From DATLXU01 sp035575515 (GTDB lineage: Bacteria; Acidobacteriota; Blastocatellia; UBA7656), in the NCBI GenBank assembly GCA_035575515.1, contig DATLXU010000135.1:1-35008 (forward strand): a DNA stretch of 35,008 bases, read 5' to 3'. Of this stretch, positions 17,889 through 24,105 are shown in pieces; within the stretch, counting starts at the first letter, position 1, and each line of letters opens with the position of its first letter. The position numbers and the translations under genes were made by a program. The notes below the pieces were generated by a model, which saw only the letters and a list, made by a program, of their open reading frames with translations, ran no database searches and was not told the DNA's origin.

Positions 17889-17940
17889 AGCCCTGTGAGG
17901 GCGAGATGAGAAGCAGGGTTCATCTCGCCCTCACAGGGCT
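17889..17940 (-). terminator. Perfect 20-bp hairpin, probable terminator of the spy-like gene
   Basis: 17889-17908 (AGCCCTGTGAGGGCGAGATG) is exactly complementary to 17921-17940 around a 12-base loop. On the minus strand it is followed by a T-rich CTTCTTTATT, and it lies 33 bases beyond the stop of the Spy-like gene. The stem is longer than most terminators, so a mobile palindromic repeat is also possible. Confidence 0.7.
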
Positions 17941-17973
17941 TTCAAACATATTCCAAAGTTTCAGGCGTGTAGC

Positions 17974-18669
17974 TCAGAAAATCGCCAGCAGCAGACTGAC
18001 AAGATCAATCTCCTCGACAGGCGCAACAGGCTCTGGCGCATCAGGCATCAGCAAACCCATCTCCTGCTGTTGCTCGCGCTGTTGTTCCTGCTGGCGCTGC
18101 TGCCGCATCTCGCGGCGAAGCTGGCGCTCAAGCTCGTGGAATTTCAGAACCTGATCGGTCGTGAGCACGCCGCGCACTTCGGCGCGCGTCCGCGCTTCGA
18201 GCCTTATCCTATCGGCTTGCGCGGCGGCCAGTTCTTCCGTCGCGCGGCGCACGGCTGCTTCATCATAAGGCTCGCCCATAATGGCTCGATCGAGCGCGGC
18301 TCGCGCTTGACGAATGCGGCGGCCAATCGCGATAGCTTCATCTTCGTGGCTGCGGCGAATCTCCTGCATGCGCATGCGTTGCTGGTCCGACAGCCCTATC
18401 GCCTGCATCAATCGGCGTTGAAGCTCACGCTTGCGGTTCTGGTCTAAAGCTCCCGCGCGCGGCCCCGTCTGAGGGCCAAGCGGCGGGCGATTCACGCCTC
18501 GTGGGTCGCCCGGAAACCGATTTCTCTGGCGACCAAACTGCGGATCAGTATCGCTAAACCCGCCCGGCGCGCGGTTCGGATTTATGCGGCGCTGCGCGGG
18601 CGCGTCAGTTACGACTGACAACGCAACCGCCGCAGCGACCAGAAGTGAGGAGATGGATAACTTCTTCAT
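17974..18669 (-). CDS. Spy/CpxP-like (LTxxQ) periplasmic protein
   Basis: 231 aa. The N-terminus MKKLSISSLLVAAAVALSVV followed by a TDAPAQ cleavage site is a signal peptide; I start at ATG 18669 for that reason (a GTG at 18702 would add 11 polar residues). A Pro/Arg/Gly-rich segment follows. The helical core IGLSDQQRMRMQEIRRSHED and VRGVLTTDQVLKFHELERQL carries two copies of the LTxxQ-type signature of Spy, CpxP and related periplasmic chaperones. A Gln/Arg-rich run (REMRQQRQQEQQREQQQEMG) comes before the hydrophobic C-terminus ending LVSLLLAIF. It lies 78 bases downstream of nadA, so it may be cotranscribed. Envelope-stress chaperoning is the family role; a link to NAD synthesis is not apparent. 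Confidence 0.8.
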   Translation of the reverse strand: MKKLSISSLLVAAAVALSVVTDAPAQRRINPNRAPGGFSDTDPQFGRQRNRFPGDPRGVNRPPLGPQTGPRAGALDQNRKRELQRRLMQAIGLSDQQRMRMQEIRRSHEDEAIAIGRRIRQARAALDRAIMGEPYDEAAVRRATEELAAAQADRIRLEARTRAEVRGVLTTDQVLKFHELERQLRREMRQQRQQEQQREQQQEMGLLMPDAPEPVAPVEEIDLVSLLLAIF

Positions 18670-18747
18670 GATTGCACCAATCTCGGGCTCAGGATAATTC
18701 ACTCCACCGATTTAGACCAAGTGAAACCAGCGAAAGTCTGGAATTAT

Positions 18748-19731
18748 TCAGTTGTCGCGCGGGACGGCGAGCATCCGTTCAAGGGCGAGCCGCGCGCCTT
18801 CCATCACGTCAGGCTCGACCTCAATCTCAAATTTGTCTTCAACCAGAGAGCGCTTCACGTCGGCGAGCGAAATCATCTTCATGTACGGGCAATGCAGGCG
18901 GCAGCCTATGCAACCGTCAGCCATGATAAATTCGCGGTCAGGGTAGAGCTTCTTCATCTGGTGAATGATGCCGCTTTCGGTTGCGATGATGAAGGTTTTG
19001 ATGTTCGGGTACTTTGCTATGCGGCCAAGCATCGCCGTCGTTGAACAGACTTCGTCGGCTAGGGCGATGATGTCTTCGCGGCATTCGGGGTGCGCGATGA
19101 TTATGGAGTCTGGAAAAGCCGAGCGCGCCTTAGCGACGTTTGCGCCGCGCAGCACATCGTGAGTCGGGCACGCGCCGTCGTAAACGACTATATCTTTTTC
19201 GGGAACCTGACGCTTGACCCAGTTACCTAGATTGCGGTCGGGCGTAAACAGAATCTTATTCGACTTGAGGCTGCGAATGACCGACACGGCATTTGCCGAC
19301 GTGCAGCAGATGTCGCTCATCGCTTTGACTTCGGCGGTCGAGTTGACGTAAGTGACAACGGTGTGGTCGGGATAGCGCGCTTTCCATTCGTCGAGACTTT
19401 CAGGCGTGATCGAATCTGCAAGCGAGCAGCCCGCCGACAGGTTCGGCAGCAGCACCTTCTTTTCGGGATTGAGTATCTTTGCGGATTCAGCCATGAAGTG
19501 AACGCCGCAGAAGATTATCAACTCGGCGTCGGTCTTCTGCGCTTCGAGCGCGAGTCCGAGACTATCGCCTGTGAAATCGGCCACGTCCTGAACTTCGGGC
19601 ATTTGATAGTTGTGCGCCAGTATGATCGCATTGCGCTCGCGCGCAAGCTCGCGAATCTCTTCCATCAAAGCCTCACGATTATCCATCGCAGGCGCGACTG
19701 CTGAATTAAGATTAACCATTTGAGCGCTCAT
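18748..19731 (-). CDS. nadA: Quinolinate synthase NadA
   Basis: 327 aa. NadA condenses iminoaspartate with dihydroxyacetone phosphate to quinolinate in de novo NAD synthesis and carries a [4Fe-4S] cluster. Expected cluster cysteines are C102 in SAGCSLAD, C217 in AHPECRED, and one in the CIGCRLHC motif (274-281). Other signatures are ILAHNYQMPEVQDVADFTGD, VVTYVNSTAEVKA, TSANA and ATESGIIHQM. The length is typical. ATG 19731 overlaps the TGA of the upstream 64-aa gene (ATGA), so translation is probably coupled; GAGGAG lies just upstream. nadB and nadC are not in the window. Confidence 0.95.
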   Translation of the reverse strand: MSAQMVNLNSAVAPAMDNREALMEEIRELARERNAIILAHNYQMPEVQDVADFTGDSLGLALEAQKTDAELIIFCGVHFMAESAKILNPEKKVLLPNLSAGCSLADSITPESLDEWKARYPDHTVVTYVNSTAEVKAMSDICCTSANAVSVIRSLKSNKILFTPDRNLGNWVKRQVPEKDIVVYDGACPTHDVLRGANVAKARSAFPDSIIIAHPECREDIIALADEVCSTTAMLGRIAKYPNIKTFIIATESGIIHQMKKLYPDREFIMADGCIGCRLHCPYMKMISLADVKRSLVEDKFEIEVEPDVMEGARLALERMLAVPRDN

Positions 19732-19922
19732 TTCTCCTCTACCTTCGCCCCGCGATCAGGCTTTATGTTTCTTGTGCCAGCGGGGAATATCCTCCAGAAT
19801 TCCTTGCGCACCAGACTCGTGATCGTCGCGCTCTTGTTCAACCCGTGATAGCGGGCTACCGCTTCGAGCATCGCCACGTCGCGGTCCGTCGCCGAAAATG
19901 TTCTGACCTTCGTCTTCTGCAT
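19728..19922 (-). CDS. Small ribbon-helix-helix-like protein coupled to nadA
   Basis: 64 aa: MQKTKVRTFSATDRDVAMLE, then AVARYHGLNKSATITSLVRK, then a short basic tail. A beta-strand-like N-terminus followed by two predicted helices and the GLNKSATI turn resembles Arc/MetJ/CopG ribbon-helix-helix DNA-binding proteins, which act as dimers. GGAAGAGA precedes ATG 19922 at a good distance. Its stop overlaps the nadA start by four bases, so it is the first gene of the operon. A role as autoregulator of NAD genes is inference. The known NAD regulators NadR, NiaR and NrtR are larger and unrelated. Confidence 0.65.
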   Translation of the reverse strand: MQKTKVRTFSATDRDVAMLEAVARYHGLNKSATITSLVRKEFWRIFPAGTRNIKPDRGAKVEEK

Positions 19923-19954
19923 CTGTCTCTTCCACCTTCAGGGCATGTTTAATT

Positions 19955-19994
19955 CTTATATAAGCTTTATACAATCAGCAACCAGCCTGGTCAA
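19955..19994 (-). promoter_or_regulatory. Promoter of the RHH-nadA operon with palindrome
   Basis: On the minus strand TTGACC (19989-19994), a 17-base spacer and TATAAA (19966-19971) form a near-consensus sigma70 promoter. The palindrome CTTATATAAG (19955-19964) lies immediately downstream, at the expected transcription start, where a repressor would act. Confidence 0.6.
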
Positions 19995-20029
19995 GCCAAT
20001 TTAGAAGATTGACGAGGCGCGCGGAGCGT

Positions 20030-20059
20030 TTGACCGCAGATAAGCTAGCTGTCTAAAAT
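20030..20059 (+). promoter_or_regulatory. Promoter of the 53-aa protein gene
   Basis: TTGACC (20030-20035), an 18-base spacer, then TAAAAT (20054-20059). It is about 50 bases before the start codon at 20109 and diverges from the nadA operon promoter. Confidence 0.5.
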
Positions 20060-20108
20060 CTCGCTTTGATTGTAGAAATCAAAAACTTGAAGGAGAGATA
20101 AACAACGT

Positions 20109-20270
20109 ATGAGGGAACGTGACCGGGAGATCAATCGCCGCCGCCATCGCTACGAGAAGCGCAAGAGGCTCCGCAAAAAACTCGCCGCCGCAGAAAACGA
20201 CACGGACCGTCGCACCATCGAAAACAAGATTCTTAAAACCTATCCGAAGTACACCACGACTATTTCATAG
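20109..20270 (+). CDS. Small very basic protein, 53 aa
   Basis: Reads MRERDREINRRRHRYEKRK, then RLRKKLAAAENDTDRRTIEN, then KILKTYPKYTTTIS. It is strongly helical and Arg/Lys-rich. AGGAG lies 13 bases upstream of ATG 20109, a promoter-like pair is at 20030-20059, and a hairpin terminator is at 20290-20326, so it has a complete small transcription unit. Similar short basic proteins occur as unnamed conserved families (a DUF6800-like pattern, from memory). RNA or ribosome binding is possible from charge alone. It converges with the ion channel gene. Confidence 0.6.
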   Translation: MRERDREINRRRHRYEKRKRLRKKLAAAENDTDRRTIENKILKTYPKYTTTIS

Positions 20271-20289
20271 GCGACGACGACGTTTGATC

Positions 20290-20326
20290 GCGGGCAGGCT
20301 GCCTGTGTTTTGGCTGCCTGGCCCGC
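20290..20326. terminator. Hairpin between convergent genes
   Basis: GCGGGCAGGC (20290-20299) pairs with GCCTGGCCCGC (20316-20326) with one bulged base, and inner GCC/GGC can extend it. It lies between the stops of the 53-aa gene (20270) and the ion channel gene (20338). No strong T-run follows on either strand. Confidence 0.5.
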
Positions 20327-20337
20327 TCTGAACCTCG

Positions 20338-21471
20338 CTAGATGAGTTCGTCTTTATCTTCAAGCGCAGCCTGCGCTGAAGTTCCGGCTGATGCTTTTCC
20401 CCACGCGCTCGTCTGCCAGTTATCGAGCTTCGTTGTCGCCGGAAGCCATCTCGGAATTGGCATAAAGAGATAGTCCGCGAGCGAATAAACATAAGGCTCG
20501 TACATCGCGCGCAACTCGGCCAGCTTCTGTTCAGCTTCCGCTCCGTCGCTCAACTTCACATTGCAACGAGCAAGGGCCGCGCGCAACCGCAGAAAATCAT
20601 CAGCCGTCAGGCGATCGGGGCTTGGAGGTCGCGGCTCGGTGTTGAAAATCTGCGACAGGTCAACGACTGCGTGGCGAGCCATCGCAAACGTCAGTCGCGC
20701 CTGACGCGCCGGAGCACCTTCAACGCCAACCATCACAAGCGCGCAGGTGTCGAGTATCGCCGTCAGCGCGGCTATCCATGATTGATTATTGTGCTGCGAG
20801 CGGTAATAGCAAAGCACCGGATACGAAAGATGGCTCTCCATCAAATCCGCAGACCATCGCTCCCAATCCCTGAGAAGACGTTCAAGCTCTTGCATATTGT
20901 CGCGATGGCGGCGCAGCAACTCAGTCGAGGTGGGCGGCGAGCCTGCCCGCGCATCGAGTAGCGAGATGTTCACCTCGCGCCTGGAAAATCCCTGATAGAT
21001 GACGGGCAGGTATCCGATGATGAGCGCGAGAAAAGCGAATCCCATCCCGGCTTCTAATACGGCGAGGGCGCGGCCCGTCTGGTCGAGCGGAACCACATCG
21101 CCAAAGCCGAGCGTGAAGAATGTCGTCCCGCTCAGATAAAGATAATCGCCGAAGCCAGCCGCGCCCTCAGTGATGTTCAAGCGCGAGCCGCGCGACCAAT
21201 GCAGCATTGCAAATCCGAAGACAAGCCCGGCGGCCCAGATCGCTAACAGCACAAGCAGCGACAGCGGCCCGTACACGCCCAGATAATTTTCGCGCCGACG
21301 AGCGGATACGATCTTGCGCGCCATCCACGCCCAAGGCTCCCACGTGAAGCGATAGAAGAGCTTTGTCAGCCAGAATCTGCGCGTCACGCGGCGCGGCAGC
21401 ACGATGGCTTCAAACGCTTCGAGCAGGACTATGGCTATCAGCGCAACGCCGAAGATGCCTATCAGTATCAT
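20338..21471 (-). CDS. Two-helix potassium-channel-like protein
   Basis: 377 aa. It begins with a hydrophobic segment (ILIGIFGVALIAIVLLEAFE), then a second near 75-95 (LSLLVLLAIWAAGLVFGFAM), a pore loop TTFFTLGFGDVVPLD, and a following helix (LAVLEAGMGFAFLALIIGYL). The filter TLGFGD corresponds to TVGYGD of K+ channels with Leu and Phe substitutions. The C-terminal half (about 170-377) is a cytoplasmic, mainly helical domain with no RCK nucleotide motif that I can see. Ion channel family membership is firm; ion selectivity and gating are not. It starts at ATG 21471, 60 bases after the stop of the aldo/keto reductase gene on the same strand. Confidence 0.8.
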   Translation of the reverse strand: MILIGIFGVALIAIVLLEAFEAIVLPRRVTRRFWLTKLFYRFTWEPWAWMARKIVSARRRENYLGVYGPLSLLVLLAIWAAGLVFGFAMLHWSRGSRLNITEGAAGFGDYLYLSGTTFFTLGFGDVVPLDQTGRALAVLEAGMGFAFLALIIGYLPVIYQGFSRREVNISLLDARAGSPPTSTELLRRHRDNMQELERLLRDWERWSADLMESHLSYPVLCYYRSQHNNQSWIAALTAILDTCALVMVGVEGAPARQARLTFAMARHAVVDLSQIFNTEPRPPSPDRLTADDFLRLRAALARCNVKLSDGAEAEQKLAELRAMYEPYVYSLADYLFMPIPRWLPATTKLDNWQTSAWGKASAGTSAQAALEDKDELI

Positions 21472-21530
21472 CCGTGCTGCTCCTGACCGCGCGAGCCGTT
21501 ATCAATCGCAGATCGTGCTGATGATGGCCG

Positions 21531-22520
21531 TCAGCGATTCACCATGTGCATTATCGCTTCGGGATAGCGCGTGCCTGCGGCTGCTCCGCGCGGCGCTATT
21601 TCATCAATGCGGCGAAGGTCGTCTTCTGTGAGCTTGACATCGAGCGCGCCGACATTCTCTTCAAGATATTTTCTGTGCTTGGTTCCCGGAATTGGAACAA
21701 TGTCGCGCCCTCGCGCCAACACCCACGCCAGCGCGAGCTGCGCCGGAGTGCAGTTCTTTTCGCGCGCAACCTCTTCGATGTGCTTCACAAGGTTGAGGTT
21801 CTTTTGAAAGTTCTCGCCTTGAAATCGTGGCGAGTTGCGACGGTAATCGTCGGGCGCGAGATCGTCAAAGCTCTTGATCTGCCCGGTCAAAAATCCGCGA
21901 CCGAGCGGGCTGTAAGCGACAAAGCCTATGCCAAGCTCGCGGCACACGGCGAGTATTTCGTCTTCAGGGTCGCGGCTCCACAACGAATACTCTGTTTGAA
22001 GCGCAGCTATCGGATGAACCTTCACGGCGCGGCGCAAAGTTTCGGGCGCGGCTTCCGATAGTCCGAGATAACGAACCTTGCCTTCTTTGACAAGCTCGGC
22101 CATCGCGCCGACGGTCTCTTCAATCGGCGTGTTCGGATCAACGCGATGTTGATAATAGAGATCAATCGTTTCGATGCCGAGCCGCTTGAGGCTTCCCTCG
22201 CAGGATGAGCGCACGTATTCGGGCCGCCCGCTCACGAGGCGAACGTTCGGGTCGGTCGGGCTTCTCACGATTCCGAACTTCGTAGCGATTATGACTTCGT
22301 CGCGGCGGCCTTTGATTGCTTGTCCGACGAGTTGCTCATTAGTGTACGGCCCGTACATATCAGCCGTGTCGAGAAAGTTAATGCCAAGATCGAGTGCGCG
22401 ATGAATGGTCGCGATTGATTCCGTGTCGTCGCGCCCGCTGTAAAATTCGGACATGCCCATGCAGCCCAAACCCATAGCCGAAACTTTCAAGCCCGATCTT
22501 CCAAGCTCGCGTATTTCCAT
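21531..22520 (-). CDS. Aldo/keto reductase
   Basis: 329-aa NADPH-dependent (beta/alpha)8 oxidoreductase. It starts MEIRELGRSGLKVSAMGLGC. The catalytic tetrad is visible: Asp and Tyr in FLDTADMYG, Lys in VIIATKFG, and His in YYQHRVD. Cofactor-binding segments include YSLWSRDPE, YSPLGRGFLTG and IVPIPGTKHRKYLEEN. The closest general group is the YakC/AKR13-like reductases, which act on aldehydes of broad type. The natural substrate cannot be told. ATG 22520 is preceded by AGGAGGTT at a good distance. The ion channel gene follows downstream. Confidence 0.92.
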   Translation of the reverse strand: MEIRELGRSGLKVSAMGLGCMGMSEFYSGRDDTESIATIHRALDLGINFLDTADMYGPYTNEQLVGQAIKGRRDEVIIATKFGIVRSPTDPNVRLVSGRPEYVRSSCEGSLKRLGIETIDLYYQHRVDPNTPIEETVGAMAELVKEGKVRYLGLSEAAPETLRRAVKVHPIAALQTEYSLWSRDPEDEILAVCRELGIGFVAYSPLGRGFLTGQIKSFDDLAPDDYRRNSPRFQGENFQKNLNLVKHIEEVAREKNCTPAQLALAWVLARGRDIVPIPGTKHRKYLEENVGALDVKLTEDDLRRIDEIAPRGAAAGTRYPEAIMHMVNR

Positions 22521-22684
22521 TAAGAACCTCCTGTTGAATTAAAATTGCTGAGGCGGGATAAAGCGAACACTCAGTCGAGTCCATTGTGGGGATAGCCGGT
22601 CAGCGATTCGACGAAGCCCACAATAAAGTAGTAGCAAACCAGAGGGGTTAATTCAACCGGCGCTCTCGAACGCTCTTCTTTGGA

Positions 22685-24031
22685 TCATCTCTTATCAATC
22701 TCCATCACGGTTCGCAACAAAACCTCGCAGCCGTTGGCGGCGTCTTCCCACCGGGTCAACTCTTTTGGCGAATGGCTGATGCCTGCAACCGAAGGCACAA
22801 AGATCATCCCCATCGGCGCGACGCGGGCAATCATCTGAGCGTCGTGGCCCGCGCCTGACGGAAGGCTCATCGTCTTGAAACCGGCTCCCAGAGCCGCTTT
22901 CGAGATGACCTCGCGCACCCACGGGGTCGCAAGCGCGGGGCGGTGCGAGCTTGTTAATTTGAATTCGATGCTCGTTTCGGTCTGCTTTGCGATCTGCGCA
23001 GCGCGCGATTCGATGCGCTTGAAAATGGCTTCAACTTTTTCAAGCGATAAATCCCTCAACTCAATCACAAGATTCACTTCGCCGGGAATAACGTTCGGCG
23101 CTCCGGGCTTCACTTCGAGCTTGCCTACGGTTCCGACCTGCCGACCCGGTTCGCGCATGGTCTCTTCGCGCACGGCAATCACCAGATGTGATGCGGCGAT
23201 GAGCGCATCTCTACGATCAGGCATAGGGGTTGTACCCGCGTGATTGGCGAATCCCGCAACCTTCACATCCCAGCGATTAATGCCTACTATGCCTTCGACT
23301 ACGCCTATGGGAATGCCTGCTTTGTCGAGATAGCCGCCTTGCTCGATGTGAAGCTCGATGTAAGCCGCGATCTCGCCCGGCTTGCGTCGAGCTTCTTCTA
23401 TTCGAGATAGGTCACCGCCTATGCTTCGAATTGCATCGCGGATGTGCAGGCTGTTTTCGTCTTTCTCGTCAAGCTCGCCAGGCTCGAACTCGCCCACAAC
23501 TGCGCGCGAGCCGAACAACCCGCGCCCATAATGCACGCCCTCTTCGTTCGACCAGATGACGCATTCAAAAGGGTGGCGCGTCTTGATCTTCTTTTCATGC
23601 AGCGTGCGCATCACTTCGATTGCAGCCATAGAGCCAACATCGCCGTCAAAGTTGCCGCCTTTGGGCACGCTGTCAATGTGCGAGCCGAAGAGTATCACAG
23701 GAAGATTCTTTTCCGTTCCCTCGCGCCGTCCGTAGATTGATCCCGCAGGGTCAATGCGAACATCAAGCCCGATGCCTGACATCAATTTATCAATGACGAA
23801 CTTTCTGGCTTCGATGTCAGGTTGAGTCCACGCGACGCGCGAAACTCCGCCTTCAGGATTGCGGCCAAACTGAGATAGCTGTTCGAGGCTCGCGCGCAAT
23901 CGCTCGGCGTTGATTGTGTAAGAGCGCGAGGCTTGCGTTGAAGCGAATGCTTTATTGCTCGCAAATAGACTTGATGAGAAAGCGGCTGCCGACAATCTCA
24001 TCAATGAGCGATTGAAATCTCTTCTTTTCAT
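22685..24031 (-). CDS. Tat-exported M20-family amidohydrolase (N-carbamoyl amino acid hydrolase/allantoate-like)
   Basis: 448 aa. It is a binuclear metal amidase of the hydantoinase/carbamoylase group. Metal and active-site motifs are GSHIDSVPKGGNFDGDVG, VIWSNEEGVHYG, YIELHIEQG, GFANHAGTTPMPDRRDA, LPSGAGHDAQM and GISHSPKEL. The N-terminus MKRRDFNRSLMRLSAAAFSS has a twin-Arg RRDFNR motif ahead of a hydrophobic stretch and an AFAST-type cleavage site, so export by Tat is likely, which is unusual for this enzyme group. I start at ATG 24031 because GGAGGCGTT precedes it; a frame extension to 24112 lacks support. Residues about 377-386 (KAALGAGFKT) are encoded by a copy of the dispersed hairpin repeat. 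The exact substrate is unknown. Confidence 0.88.
   Translation of the reverse strand: MKRRDFNRSLMRLSAAAFSSSLFASNKAFASTQASRSYTINAERLRASLEQLSQFGRNPEGGVSRVAWTQPDIEARKFVIDKLMSGIGLDVRIDPAGSIYGRREGTEKNLPVILFGSHIDSVPKGGNFDGDVGSMAAIEVMRTLHEKKIKTRHPFECVIWSNEEGVHYGRGLFGSRAVVGEFEPGELDEKDENSLHIRDAIRSIGGDLSRIEEARRKPGEIAAYIELHIEQGGYLDKAGIPIGVVEGIVGINRWDVKVAGFANHAGTTPMPDRRDALIAASHLVIAVREETMREPGRQVGTVGKLEVKPGAPNVIPGEVNLVIELRDLSLEKVEAIFKRIESRAAQIAKQTETSIEFKLTSSHRPALATPWVREVISKAALGAGFKTMSLPSGAGHDAQMIARVAPMGMIFVPSVAGISHSPKELTRWEDAANGCEVLLRTVMEIDKR
22875..22902. repeat. Dispersed hairpin repeat, copy 3, inside a gene
   Basis: 22875-22897 is identical over 23 bases to 1312-1334 (CTTGAAACC plus GGCTCCCAGAGCC plus G), and 22898-22902 continues with one mismatch. 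It lies within the amidohydrolase gene in an open frame. Confidence 0.7.
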
Positions 24032-24040
24032 AACGCCTCC

Positions 24041-24077
24041 AAAGAAAAAACGGGGCGAGCCGCGCGGCCCGCCCCGT
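24041..24077 (-). terminator. Rho-independent terminator of nrdJ
   Basis: On the minus strand ACGGGGCG pairs with CGCCCCGT around a GC-rich inner stem, followed by TTTTTTCTTT. It lies 29 bases past the nrdJ stop and just before the amidohydrolase start. Confidence 0.85.
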
Positions 24078-24105
24078 CTAGCCAAACTAAGCAACCATGC
24101 AGTGG

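Noticed and set aside
20119..20331. 70-aa plus-strand open frame
   Set aside because: The frame starting at 20109 has the better context and protein character, while this one reads through the hairpin terminator.
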